Positions 42,181-51,418 of a stretch of DNA of 64,000 bases are shown here, piece after piece. How positions within the stretch are numbered: position 1 is the stretch's first letter; every line of letters begins with the position of its first letter. Source of the stretch: Paenibacillus humicola. GTDB lineage: Bacteria > Bacillota > Bacilli > Paenibacillales > Paenibacillaceae. The stretch lies in the NCBI RefSeq assembly GCF_028826105.1, contig NZ_JAQGPL010000001.1, forward strand, positions 559,501 through 623,500, written 5' to 3'. Both the position numbers and the translations under genes were made by a program. The notes below the pieces were generated by a model, which saw only the letters and a program-made list of their open reading frames with translations, had not been told where the DNA came from and did no database searches.

Positions 42181-42330
42181 TTGCAGGGGTACCGGATTGC
42201 GGCCGTCTACCCCGGTGCGGTCGCCGAAGCCCGGAAAATGAAGCCGTCGATTCCGGAAACCGGATTATACGGCATTTCTGTCCGCGATGAGATCGAGCTT
42301 GAACGTTTGCTTGAAGAGGGCCTGGATTGA
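42181..42330 (+). pseudogene. Possible gene remnant (49-codon C-terminal fragment)
   Basis: In the 400-bp gap after the SDR gene, one frame reads YRIAAVYPGAVAEARKMKPS and then a charged helix ending IELERLLEEGLD before TGA at 42328. The composition is protein-like, but there is no start or ribosome-binding site and a stop at 42172 blocks any extension. I read it as the tail of a lost gene; the family is not recognised. The remainder of 42104-42504 holds only a terminator. Confidence 0.4.
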
Positions 42331-42349
42331 AGGTGCCGCACATTGAAAA

Positions 42350-42380
42350 AAGCCGGGCGCGGGGCGTCCGGCTTCCTTTT
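42350..42380. terminator. Bidirectional intrinsic terminator
   Basis: AAGCCGG and CCGGCTT arms with GCGCGGGGCGT between them; A-tract before and T-rich after, so it can serve the plus-strand SDR side and the minus-strand etf operon, which ends 125 bp away. Confidence 0.7.
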
Positions 42381-42504
42381 CGCTTTCGCTCGAAGGGAAG
42401 AAGCTTGTTCTTGATTGATAGAGAAAACTTGCCGCCTTACGTTCGCACGAACTTTCGCGGTCGATTTAAGTGAAAAAACTTGTTCCGCCGTTTAAAAGAC
42501 GGCG

Positions 42505-43521
42505 TCAGCCGTTTGCTTGAAGCAAATCCTTGAATTGATCGTTGAGCAGCGGCACGATTTCGAACAGATCCCCGACGATTCCGTAATCGGCGACGCCGAA
42601 GATGGGGGCGTCGGGGTCTTTGTTGATCGCGACGATGACGCGCGATTGGCTCATCCCGGCCAAATGCTGGATCGCGCCGCTGATGCCGCAGGCGATGTAC
42701 AGCTTGGGCGTGACCGTTTTGCCGGTCTGCCCGATTTGCAGCGCGTAGTCGCAGTAGCCGGCGTCGCAGGCGCCGCGCGAAGCGCCGACGGCGCCGCCGA
42801 GCGTCTGCGCGAGCGCCTCGAGCGGCGGGAAGCCTTCCGCGCTGCGGACGCCCCGGCCGCCGGAGACGATGATATCGGCTTCGGCGAGATCGATGCGTCC
42901 GGACGTCCGGCGTACGACGTCCCGGACGGCGGTCCACAGCGGCGGCGGCGCGAACGCCAGCGCCCGGATATCTCCCCGGCGGCCGTCTTCGGCGAGCTCG
43001 GCCGGGGGCAAATTGTTCGGGCGCACGCTGATCACCTGCGTCACGCCCGGGAGAAACCGCCGCTGCTCGAACGCCTTGCCGGCGTAGAGCGGGCGAGTGA
43101 ACACGGCGCCGCCGCCGTCCGTCAGGCTGACGGCGGTGACGTCCGCGATGTGGCCGCCGCCGAGCGCAGCGGCCACGCGGGGCGCGAGCTCGCGCCCCGC
43201 CGCGGTGTGGCCGAGCACGATCGCGCTCGGCGACGCCGCTTCCGCCGCCGCGCGGATGGCGGCGGCGTACGCCTCCGGCGCGAACTGCGCCAGGGCCGGG
43301 TCGTCGATGACGTGGACGACCTCGGCCCCGCGCGCGGCGAGCTCGGCCGCCGCTTCGCCGGCCGACGCGCCCGCGCCGCCTCCGGCGAGGACGGCGTGCA
43401 CGCTGCCGCCCTCGCCGGCAAGCAGCCGCGCGGCGCCGAGCGCTTCCAGCGCCACGCGGCGCAGCCTGCCGTCTTGGCACTCGGCATAGACGAGCACCGT
43501 TTCATGCTTAACGTCGCTCAT
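42505..43521 (-). CDS. etfA: Electron transfer flavoprotein alpha subunit
   Basis: A 338-residue ETF alpha subunit. The C-terminal FAD domain has the signature [28 protein letters not shown] (about 270-297) and the closing [10 protein letters not shown]. The N-terminal ETF domain contains the [19 protein letters not shown] stretch. With EtfB it accepts electrons from acyl-CoA dehydrogenase. ATG 43521 follows GAGGAGG. It is second in the etfB-etfA operon, divergent from the fad operon. The N-terminal half is unusually alanine- and GC-rich. Confidence 0.94.
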   Translation of the reverse strand: MSDVKHETVLVYAECQDGRLRRVALEALGAARLLAGEGGSVHAVLAGGGAGASAGEAAAELAARGAEVVHVIDDPALAQFAPEAYAAAIRAAAEAASPSAIVLGHTAAGRELAPRVAAALGGGHIADVTAVSLTDGGGAVFTRPLYAGKAFEQRRFLPGVTQVISVRPNNLPPAELAEDGRRGDIRALAFAPPPLWTAVRDVVRRTSGRIDLAEADIIVSGGRGVRSAEGFPPLEALAQTLGGAVGASRGACDAGYCDYALQIGQTGKTVTPKLYIACGISGAIQHLAGMSQSRVIVAINKDPDAPIFGVADYGIVGDLFEIVPLLNDQFKDLLQANG

Positions 43522-43539
43522 GGATGATCGCCTCCTCGC

Positions 43540-44352
43540 CTAAAACAGCTTCGCTTCGCTCTGCAGCAGCCGGGCAAGCTCCGCCGCCTGCTCGGCGGGC
43601 GTTCCCGCCAGCCTGCGCCCCGCCGCGCGGGCGGGGGGCGCCTGCAGCGCGATGCGCCCGGTGCGCGGAGCGAGCTCCGCCTCCGCCAGCCCGAGCTCCG
43701 CGGCGGACAGCCGCTGCAGCGGCTTGCGCTTCGCCTTCATGATGCCGGGCAGCGACGGATAGCGCGGCTCGTTGAGGCCCTGCTGCGCCGTGACGAGCGC
43801 CGGCAGCGGAATTTCAACCGTCTCGAGGCCCCACTCGGTATCGCGCTGGACGACGGCGGCCAGACCGCCGCTTCCGCCGCCGTCCGCGTCCGCAGCCGCA
43901 GCCGAAGCGTCGCGGATTTCCAGCTTCAGCGCCGCCGCCGCATGCGGCAGGCCGAGCGCTTCCGCGGCCTGCAGCGCGACGCTGCCGGCGCCGGTATCGA
44001 CGGCGAACAGCCCGGCCAGCAGCAGGTCGGGCCGCAGCCGGACCACCGCCGTCGCGATCGCCGCCGCCACGGCGCCGCCGTCGTCCGGCAGCCCGTCCTC
44101 CTCCAGCAGCACCGCTTCGTCCGCCCCCATGGCAAGCGCCGTCCGCAGCGCCTCCGCAGCCCGCTCGGGTCCGCAGGAGAGGACCGTGACCGTTCCGCCG
44201 TGCGCCTCGCGCAGCCGGAGCGCCTCCTCGAGGGCATATTCGTCGTACGGATTGATAATGAATTTCGCGCCGTCCTCGGCGACGGCTCCGTTCTCGATCT
44301 CGATTTTTTCCTCCGTATCGAAGGTCTGTTTCAGCAAAACGACCAGATTCAT
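43540..44352 (-). CDS. etfB: Electron transfer flavoprotein beta subunit
   Basis: A 270-residue ETF beta subunit: N-terminal VVLLKQTFDTEEKIEI and INPYDEYALEEALRLRE, the usual start of the family, and the ETF-beta signature region around VVQRDTEWGLETVEIPLPALVTAQQGLNEPRYPSLPGIMKAKRKP, here shown only in part by its key residues. It binds AMP and forms the heterodimer with EtfA. ATG 44352 follows GGAGGG. Seventeen bp separate it from etfA. Confidence 0.9.
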   Translation of the reverse strand: MNLVVLLKQTFDTEEKIEIENGAVAEDGAKFIINPYDEYALEEALRLREAHGGTVTVLSCGPERAAEALRTALAMGADEAVLLEEDGLPDDGGAVAAAIATAVVRLRPDLLLAGLFAVDTGAGSVALQAAEALGLPHAAAALKLEIRDASAAAADADGGGSGGLAAVVQRDTEWGLETVEIPLPALVTAQQGLNEPRYPSLPGIMKAKRKPLQRLSAAELGLAEAELAPRTGRIALQAPPARAAGRRLAGTPAEQAAELARLLQSEAKLF

Positions 44353-44703
44353 CGCATTTTTCCCTCCGTGTTTCTTTCCGTTCCGGCGTTTCGCCGGCTG
44401 TCATATGGGCGGCAAACCGCCGAATACAATGGCGATATGCCCTTCAAAACGGCCGTTCCTTCTCGTAGCTACCCTATGTTTTACGCGCCGCGATTAGACC
44501 CCTGGAATGAGCGGGGACAGCAAGCGCAGGAGACATGTTGCGTGCGGAAACGACATATACTGAAACAATTTACAATTCTGAAAGCGCTTCACAACTTGTC
44601 CGAGGCGGACATCGGCCGGTCGAAAGGCAGGCCGGGCGATCAAGAAGACGGCAAAGGACATCCGGCGGTGAACGGTCCCGCTTCGGCAAAAGGAGGGCTC
44701 CGA
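44353..44703. other. 351-bp divergent control region between etfBA and fad operon
   Basis: No gene is supported. It contains an AT-rich core (about 44550-44595) with a palindromic cre-like sequence. On the minus strand TTGTGA and TAAATT, 16 bp apart, could be the etfB promoter. I could not place a clear plus-strand promoter or a FadR box. Confidence 0.5.
44579..44592. promoter_or_regulatory. cre-like palindrome between etfB and fadF
   Basis: TGAAAGCGCTTCAC matches about 11 of 14 positions of the CcpA consensus on either strand and has the central AGCGCT palindrome. It would suit carbon-catabolite control of fatty-acid oxidation. Confidence 0.45.
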
Positions 44704-47115
44704 GTGGCGCAGTTTGGTATGCAGGAGATTGAGCAGCTGGCGCGGTGGCTCGTCTTTGCCGCCATGACGGCGGCGGGATTGTGGATGTTCGGCGCTGCCG
44801 TCGGCCGGCGCATCGGGTATATCCGGCTCGGCCGCAGCTCGCCGCCGCCGGCGCCGCGCCGGCCCGGCAACGACGGCCCGGAGGACGAGATTTTCGGCGA
44901 AGACGCGTACGGCGACGGCGCGGACGGCCAGCCGGACTCGGGCAGGGCATTCATTTCCGCTGCGGGGCCTGGCAGGCGGAGAGGCCGGCTTTGGCCGGAG
45001 GGCGGGTACGCGAAGGCTCGCCGGGCGGGGGAATGGGCCGGCTACGTATTCGGGCACCGCAAGCTGCTGAAGGATATTCGCAGCGGCATCCTTCACCTGG
45101 CGATGTTTTACGGCTTCATCGTGCTGCAGTTCGGCGCGGCCGACATCATTTGGAAAGGGCTCAGCGGCTCGCCGCTGCCGCTCCCTGCTTACGGCGCATT
45201 CGTTACGGTGCAGGAGTGGACGGTGCTGATCGTGCTGCTGGCCGTTTTGTATGCCGCCTTTCGCCGTTACGGCGAGCGGCTGCGCAGGCTGAAACGAGGC
45301 TGGAAGCCGGCGGTCGTGCTGTGGTTTATCGGGGGGCTGATGGCGACCGTTCTGCTCACGCAGGCTTTCGACCGGCTCCGGGAAGCCGCGCTGTCCACGG
45401 AGACCTTGTTCGCCCCGCATGCTTTTGTGTCGTCGGCGATTGCCCAGGCGCTGCGGGAGGCCGGCGTGACGGCCGGTGCCGCCCGGGCGCTCTATGAGCT
45501 GTTCTGGTGGCTGCATTACGGGGTGCTGCTCGCTTTTCTGGTGTATGTGCCGCAGTCGAAGCATTTTCACCTGTTTACCGCTCCGGTTAACATCTGGCTC
45601 CGCCGCCGCAGGCCGCCCGGGGCGCTTGCGCCGGTCGATCTGGAGGACGAAAGCGCCGAAACGTTCGGCGCCGGCGCAATCGAGCATTTTACGCGAAAGC
45701 AGCTGCTTGACCTGTACGCCTGCGTCGAATGCGGCCGCTGCACGAACGTCTGCCCGGCGTCGGGGACGGGGAAGCTGCTGTCGCCGATGCACCTAATCGT
45801 CAAGCTGCGGGACCACCTGACGGAAAAAGGCGCGGCGCTGACGCACAAGTCGCCCTGGGTGCCCGCATGGGGCGCTTCCGCTTCCGCGGCGGCGGCCGGA
45901 GCTTCGGCACACGCCGCCGGGGGCGCGCTGCCGGTTTGGGCCGGGCGGGAGACGGAGGAGGACGGCGACCCGACCGACATTTTGCCGACGATGAAGGCGC
46001 AGCGGAAGGACTGGCGGCTGCAGGCGGATACGGCCCCCGCGGATGTGCCGCTGATCGGCGGCGTCATGACCGAAAGCGAGCTGTGGTCGTGCACGACCTG
46101 CCGGAGCTGCGAGGAGCAGTGCCCGGTCGGCAACGAACACGTCGACAAAATCGTCGAGATGCGCCGCCACCTCGTGCTGATGGAAGGCAGACTGCCTGCC
46201 GAAGGCCAGCGCGCGCTGCAGCATATCGAGCGGCAGGGCAATCCGTGGGGATTGCCGCGCGCCGAACGAGTGGCCTGGATCGGTGCTTACGCGGCGGCTT
46301 ATCCGGATGCGCCGCCGGTCGTCACGATGCAGGAAGCCGCAACGCGCGGCGAACGGCCGGAGCTGCTGCTTTGGGCCGGCTCGATGGGCGCGTACGATCA
46401 GCGCAGCCGCAAGGTGCTGTTCGCGGTCATCCGCCTGCTGCAGGAAGCCGGCGTCCCGTTCGCCGTGCTCGGCCGCGAGGAGCGCAGCTCGGGCGACACG
46501 GCGCGGCGCATGGGCAACGAGCTGCTTTTTCAGACGCTGTGCCGCGAAAATATCGACACGCTGGAGCGTTACGGCGTGCGCCGCATCGTGACGATCTGCC
46601 CGCATACGTTCAATGCGCTGAAGAACGAGTACCCGGACTTCGGCCTCGACCGGTCGATCGCCGTGGAGCATCACACGACGCTGCTGGACCGGCTCGTCGC
46701 CGAGGGGCGGCTCCGTCCGGCGCACCGGGTCGCGGAGCGCGTCGCCTACCACGATTCGTGTTACCTTGGCCGGTACAACGGCGTGTACGACGCGCCGCGC
46801 CGGCTGCTGCGGGCGATTCCCGGCATTCGGCTGCTCGAGCTTGAGCGTTCCCGGCAGAACGGAATGTGCTGCGGCGCGGGCGGCGGCCTGATGTGGATGG
46901 AGGAGCAGAGCGGCATGCGCGTCAGCACGGCGCGCGTGTCGCAGGCGCTTGCCGTCCGCCCGTCGGTCATCGGCTCGGCCTGCCCGTACTGCCTGACGAT
47001 GATGGAGGACGGCGTCAAGCAAAAAGAAGCCGAAGACCGCGTCCGCGCGAGGGACGTCGCCGAGCTGCTGGCGGAGAGCGTGTTTGGCGGGGCGGACGGC
47101 GGCACGACCATGTAA
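44704..47115 (+). CDS. fadF: FadF-like iron-sulfur oxidoreductase (ETF:menaquinone-type, heterodisulfide-reductase related)
   Basis: An 803-residue membrane iron-sulfur protein. The N-terminal half has about five helices (NarI-like, in HLAMFYGFIVLQFG and HYGVLLAFLVYVPQSKHFHL, with His residues that could ligate haem). Two 4Fe-4S motifs follow: CVECGRCTNVCPASGTGK and CTTCRSCEEQCPVGNEH. The C-terminus has cysteine-rich CCG domains (HDSCYLGRYNGVYDAPR and GMCCGAGGGLMW). It would pass electrons from ETF to menaquinone. Start GTG 44704 behind AGGAGGG. It is longer than Bacillus FadF (about 705), mainly through low-complexity linkers after helix 1 and between the clusters. Confidence 0.88.
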   Translation: MAQFGMQEIEQLARWLVFAAMTAAGLWMFGAAVGRRIGYIRLGRSSPPPAPRRPGNDGPEDEIFGEDAYGDGADGQPDSGRAFISAAGPGRRRGRLWPEGGYAKARRAGEWAGYVFGHRKLLKDIRSGILHLAMFYGFIVLQFGAADIIWKGLSGSPLPLPAYGAFVTVQEWTVLIVLLAVLYAAFRRYGERLRRLKRGWKPAVVLWFIGGLMATVLLTQAFDRLREAALSTETLFAPHAFVSSAIAQALREAGVTAGAARALYELFWWLHYGVLLAFLVYVPQSKHFHLFTAPVNIWLRRRRPPGALAPVDLEDESAETFGAGAIEHFTRKQLLDLYACVECGRCTNVCPASGTGKLLSPMHLIVKLRDHLTEKGAALTHKSPWVPAWGASASAAAAGASAHAAGGALPVWAGRETEEDGDPTDILPTMKAQRKDWRLQADTAPADVPLIGGVMTESELWSCTTCRSCEEQCPVGNEHVDKIVEMRRHLVLMEGRLPAEGQRALQHIERQGNPWGLPRAERVAWIGAYAAAYPDAPPVVTMQEAATRGERPELLLWAGSMGAYDQRSRKVLFAVIRLLQEAGVPFAVLGREERSSGDTARRMGNELLFQTLCRENIDTLERYGVRRIVTICPHTFNALKNEYPDFGLDRSIAVEHHTTLLDRLVAEGRLRPAHRVAERVAYHDSCYLGRYNGVYDAPRRLLRAIPGIRLLELERSRQNGMCCGAGGGLMWMEEQSGMRVSTARVSQALAVRPSVIGSACPYCLTMMEDGVKQKEAEDRVRARDVAELLAESVFGGADGGTTM

Positions 47116-47439
47116 TCGCCGCAGACCGGGCCGACGCAAGACGCCGATTCTGCGGCGTTCGGCGCTGAGTTTTATGCGCCGCACACCGGACCGCCTCGGG
47201 CTTGAGCAGCCGCGCCGGGCGAATGCAGCTCGAACGTGCATGATACCGCAGCCGGCACGGCTGCTGCGGCGACTGCCGGGGCATGGAGGCCGGCCGCGGA
47301 CAGCGCTTGAACCGATAGGAAAGGAACCGGCCGGCCGTTCGAAGGTTTTTTCGGTCCGGTGCCCGTCTCCAGACGCGGCGGACTGCTTAACGGACCGGCG
47401 CATCGAGCCGGAACAACGATTTTTTGGAGGGAGAACGAC
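47116..47439 (+). other. 324-bp GC-rich spacer between fadF and fadN
   Basis: No gene is supported; the open frames here lack ribosome-binding sites and protein-like composition. I see short GC-rich inverted repeats but no terminator with a T-tract, so fadF and fadN may still share a transcript. Confidence 0.45.
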
Positions 47440-49860
47440 TTGGGAGCATATTCGCCACAACAGCCGGTCCGCCGTGCGGCGGTCGTCGGCTCCGGCGTGA
47501 TGGGAGCCGGGATCGCGGCTCATCTGGCCAACGCCGGCATACGCGTGCTGCTGCTCGATATTCCGCCGTCCCAGCTTACGGAAGCGGAAGCGAAAGCGGG
47601 GCTGACCCTCGCTGACCCGCGCGTACGGAGCCGGCTGGCGGCCGGCGCGCTCGCCCGGCTGAAAACGCAGCAGCCGCCCGCCTTTTACGACGCTTCATTC
47701 GCGGAGCGGATCACGGCGGGCAATCTCGAGGACGATCTCGGGAAGCTCGCCGGCGTCGACTGGATCGTCGAGGCGGTTGTCGAGCGACTCGATATCAAAC
47801 GCGAGGTGCTCGCCCGCATTGAATCGGTTTGGCGTCCGGGGACGCTCGTTACGACGAATACGTCCGGACTGTCCGTCGCGGCGATGGCCGAGGGGCGGGG
47901 GGAGGCGTTCCGGGAGCATTTTGCCGCGGCGCATTTCTTCAACCCGCCCCGTCACATGAATCTCGTCGAGCTGGTGCCGTCGACGGCTTCGTCCGACGCG
48001 GCGCTTGCCCGGCTGGCATTCGTCTGCGAGCGCCAGCTCGGCAAAGGCATCGTCATCGCCAAAGATACGCCGAATTTCATCGCCAACCGGATCGGCACCT
48101 ACGGCATGATGTCGACGATCGGGGCGATGCGGAGGTTCGGGCTGACCGTCGACGAGGTCGACGCGCTCACCGGTCCGGCGATGGGGCGGCCGAAGACGGC
48201 GACGTTCCGGATGCTCGACCTGGTCGGGCTCGATACGCTGCTGCATGTCGTGGACAATGTGCGCGAGCGCAGCGCGGACGAGGCGGAGCGCCGCGCGTTC
48301 GCCCGGCCGGCGGAGGTGGAATCGCTCGTGGCGCGCGGCTGGCTGGGCGAGAAAAGCGGCCGGGGCTACTACCGGAAAATCAAGCGGCCGGACGGAAGCA
48401 GCGAGATCGAGACGCTGAATCTCGAAACGATGGAATACGCGCCGCGCGCCAAAGTCGCTTCGCCCGTCATCGAGGCTGGCAAAGCGGCCAAAGGGGCTGC
48501 AGGCAAAGTGAAGGCGCTCCTCTACACCGAACCGGACGACCGGTATGCGCGTTTCGCCTGGGCGACGCTAAAGGACGTGCTGCTGTATTCCGCAAGGCTG
48601 GTCGGCGTCATTGCCGATACGGTGCGGGACATCGACCGGGCGCTAGTGTGGGGCTTTAATTGGGAGCTCGGCCCGTTCGAGCTGTGGGATGCGATCGGGC
48701 TGGAGCGCTCCGTGCAGCGCATGAAGGCGGAAGGCGACGAGGTGCCGCAGTGGGTGGAGGACTGGCTCGCGGCGGGCAACGGCAGCTTTTACAAAAGGGA
48801 AGGCGCGCGCCGTTTATATGTGAGCGTAGGCTCGTACCGCGAAGCGGAGGAGGATCCGGAGGAGATCTCCCTCTCGGCGCTCGCGGCAGCGGGCAAAAAA
48901 GTGCTCGGCAGCGCCGGCGCGAGCCTGATCGACATCGGCGGCGACGTGGCGTGCCTGGCGTTTCATTCGCCGAACAACGCGATCGGCGGCGATATTTTAG
49001 AAGCCATCCGGCAGAGCTCGGCGGAGGTGGAGCGTAACTGGCGGGGGCTCGTCGTGGCGAACGAGGGGCGGCACTTCTGCGTCGGGGCGAATCTGATGCT
49101 TATGCTGCTGGAAGCGGAAAACGGCGATTTCGACGAAATCGACGACATGATCCGGCAGTTCCAAGGCAGCATGCTGCAGCTGAAGCAGCTGGGCCGTCCC
49201 GTCGTCGCGGCGCCGCACCGGATGACGCTCGGCGGCGGTGTGGAGGCATGCCTGCCGGCCGATGCCATCGTGTTCGCGGCGGAAACGTATTTCGGGCTGG
49301 TCGAGACGGGCGTCGGCCTGATCCCGGGCGGGGGCGGCTGCAAGGAGGCGGCACGGCTTGCGGCGTCTCGGACCGGAGCCGGCGGCGACATTCAGCCGCA
49401 CCTGACCGCGTTGTTCGAAACGATCGCGATGGCGAAGACGTCGACGAGCGGCTTTGACGTGCCGCGCATCGGCCTTGCCCGGCCGCAGGACCGCGCCGTC
49501 ATCCGCGGCGAGACGCGCATCGCGGAGGCGAAGCGGCTCGTGCTGGAGCTGGACCGCGCAGGCTATACGCCGCCGCCTGCCGAGGAGCGCATCCGCGTCG
49601 CGGGACGCGAAGGGCGCGCCGTACTGCAGCTTGCGGTGGAGGCGATGCGCCTGGGCGGGCATATCAGCGGGCATGACGCGCTGATCGGGCGCAAGCTGGC
49701 GCACGTGCTCGCCGGCGGCGATGCGCCGCCCGGAGCGGAGGTGAGCGAGCAGTACTTGCTCGATCTGGAACGCGAAGCGTTCCTCAGCCTGTGCGGCGAG
49801 CCGTTAACGCAGGCTCGCATGCGTCACATGCTGACCGCGGGCAAGCCGCTGCGCAATTAG
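47440..49860 (+). CDS. fadN: 3-hydroxyacyl-CoA dehydrogenase / enoyl-CoA hydratase (FadN)
   Basis: An 806-residue bifunctional beta-oxidation enzyme. The N-terminal Rossmann motif is VVGSGVMGAGIAAHLANAG (about 15-33), followed by the HAD motif HFFNPPRHMNLVELVPS with the catalytic His. The C-terminal part is an enoyl-CoA hydratase (NEGRHFCVGANLMLMLLEAE; GGGVEACLPADAIVFAAETYFG). The order HAD-then-hydratase matches Bacillus FadN, not E. coli FadB. The start is TTG 47440 behind GGAGGGAG at 6 bp. Confidence 0.93.
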   Translation: MGAYSPQQPVRRAAVVGSGVMGAGIAAHLANAGIRVLLLDIPPSQLTEAEAKAGLTLADPRVRSRLAAGALARLKTQQPPAFYDASFAERITAGNLEDDLGKLAGVDWIVEAVVERLDIKREVLARIESVWRPGTLVTTNTSGLSVAAMAEGRGEAFREHFAAAHFFNPPRHMNLVELVPSTASSDAALARLAFVCERQLGKGIVIAKDTPNFIANRIGTYGMMSTIGAMRRFGLTVDEVDALTGPAMGRPKTATFRMLDLVGLDTLLHVVDNVRERSADEAERRAFARPAEVESLVARGWLGEKSGRGYYRKIKRPDGSSEIETLNLETMEYAPRAKVASPVIEAGKAAKGAAGKVKALLYTEPDDRYARFAWATLKDVLLYSARLVGVIADTVRDIDRALVWGFNWELGPFELWDAIGLERSVQRMKAEGDEVPQWVEDWLAAGNGSFYKREGARRLYVSVGSYREAEEDPEEISLSALAAAGKKVLGSAGASLIDIGGDVACLAFHSPNNAIGGDILEAIRQSSAEVERNWRGLVVANEGRHFCVGANLMLMLLEAENGDFDEIDDMIRQFQGSMLQLKQLGRPVVAAPHRMTLGGGVEACLPADAIVFAAETYFGLVETGVGLIPGGGGCKEAARLAASRTGAGGDIQPHLTALFETIAMAKTSTSGFDVPRIGLARPQDRAVIRGETRIAEAKRLVLELDRAGYTPPPAEERIRVAGREGRAVLQLAVEAMRLGGHISGHDALIGRKLAHVLAGGDAPPGAEVSEQYLLDLEREAFLSLCGEPLTQARMRHMLTAGKPLRN

Positions 49861-50126
49861 CGTGCCGCTGCGCGCCGGCGGCGTCATGCACGCGGCGTTT
49901 GCGCCGGGCCGGGCGCGAACGGCGGGAGCGGCCCGCGCCCGGCGATAAGACACGCCGCACGGAGCGGCCGGTCGTTCACGGCCGACAGGGGCACGCTCGT
50001 GTATGCCGCGGCGCGGCTGCCGGTTCGGGCCGCGACCCCCGCCGCCGGCGGGGCGTTCCGCAACCTGCCTTAAGCGCGATGCTTGGCCGCCGCGCAGCCA
50101 TTCCAATGAAGCGAGGGGAGACGTGT

Positions 50127-51326
50127 ATGGCTTTAACCAATCATGCCCGCGATGCGGTCATCGTTTCGGCGGTGCGCACGGCCGTCGGCAAAGCGAAGCG
50201 GGGCAGTCTGGCCGATACGCGCGCCGAGGATCTCGGGCGCGCCGTGCTGCGCGCGGCCGTCGAGCGCGTGCCGGGCCTGGCGCCCGGCGACGTCGAGGAC
50301 GTCATCATCGGCTGCGCGATGCCCGAAGGGGAGCAGGGACTCAATTTCGCCCGCATCATGTCGCTGTATGCGGGCTTTCCCGTCACGACGCCGGCCGTGA
50401 CGATCAATCGTTTCTGCGCTTCCGGCCTGCAAGCCATTGCCTATGCGGCGGAGCGCATTCGGCTCGGCGAGGCGGACGTCGTCCTCGCCGGCGGCGTCGA
50501 AAGCATGAGCCACGTCCCGATGACCGGCTTCAAGCTTTCGCCTCACCCCGGCATCCTGGACGCGATGCCGGAAATTTATATGGGCATGGGCCACACCGCC
50601 GAAGAGGTGGCCCGCCAATACGGCGTGATCCGCGAGGCGCAGGACGCTTTCGCCGCTGCCAGCCACCGGAAGGCGGCCGCCGCCATCGCAGCCGGCCGCT
50701 TCAAGGACGAGATCGTGCCGCTGAACGCCGTGCGCGAGGGCGTCGGCGACAACGGACGGCCGTGGTCGCGCAGCTTCGTTTTCGATACGGACGAAGGCGT
50801 CAGGCCGGATACGACGCCGGAGGTGCTGGAGACGCTGAAGCCGGCCTTCGCCCGCGAAGGGACGGTGACGGCCGGCAACGCCTCGCAGATGAGCGACGGG
50901 GCTGCCGCCGTCGTCGTCATGAGCCGGGAGCGGGCGGAAGCTCTCGGCGCAAAGCCGCTCGGCACGTTCCGTGCATTCAGCGTGGCGGGCGTTGCGCCCG
51001 AGGTGATGGGGATCGGACCGGTCGAAGCGATCCCGAAGGCGCTTGCCCGGGCGGGAATCGGGCAGAGCGACATCGCGCTGTTCGAGCTGAACGAGGCCTA
51101 CGCGGCGCAATGCGTCCCGATTATCGAGCGGCTGCAGCTCGATCCGGCGTCCGTCAACGTCAACGGCGGTGCGATCGCGCTCGGCCATCCGCTGGGCTGC
51201 ACCGGAACGAAGCTGACGGTTTCGCTGCTGCACGAGCTGAACCGCCGCGGCGGCGGCTTCGGCATCGTTTCGATGTGCGTCGGCGGCGGCATGGGCGCGG
51301 CGGGCGTATTCGAGGTTAGCCCTTAA
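50127..51326 (+). CDS. fadA: Acetyl-CoA C-acyltransferase (thiolase)
   Basis: A 399-residue thiolase, final step of beta-oxidation. The nucleophilic Cys is in NRFCASGLQAIAYAAERI (about residue 94), the second half carries NVNGGAIALGHPLGCTGTK with the active-site His, and the C-terminal Cys is in CVGGGMGAAGVFE. ATG 50127 follows GAGGGGAG. It is third in the fad operon; the 266 bp before it is GC-rich with no evident gene. Confidence 0.94.
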   Translation: MALTNHARDAVIVSAVRTAVGKAKRGSLADTRAEDLGRAVLRAAVERVPGLAPGDVEDVIIGCAMPEGEQGLNFARIMSLYAGFPVTTPAVTINRFCASGLQAIAYAAERIRLGEADVVLAGGVESMSHVPMTGFKLSPHPGILDAMPEIYMGMGHTAEEVARQYGVIREAQDAFAAASHRKAAAAIAAGRFKDEIVPLNAVREGVGDNGRPWSRSFVFDTDEGVRPDTTPEVLETLKPAFAREGTVTAGNASQMSDGAAAVVVMSRERAEALGAKPLGTFRAFSVAGVAPEVMGIGPVEAIPKALARAGIGQSDIALFELNEAYAAQCVPIIERLQLDPASVNVNGGAIALGHPLGCTGTKLTVSLLHELNRRGGGFGIVSMCVGGGMGAAGVFEVSP

Positions 51327-51418
51327 AATCGCGCCGCCCGCAAGGCCTGCGATTCCGTGCGGCCCGGCGGCGCGCGAGTCCGCCGAGCGGAACTTAGAAC
51401 AAGGAGGGGAAGAGCAAA

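Noticed and set aside
43942..47115. 1057-residue plus-strand frame including fadF
   Set aside because: The first 254 codons run antisense through etfB and the promoter region and have the composition of a shadow frame; a strong ribosome-binding site and GTG mark the real start at 44704.
45793..47523. Long minus-strand frame (576 codons) opposite fadF
   Set aside because: Arg/Ala/Pro-rich antisense of a GC-rich gene, no ribosome-binding site and no recognisable domain. Other long antisense frames in the fad, ilvA and MFS regions were rejected for the same reason.
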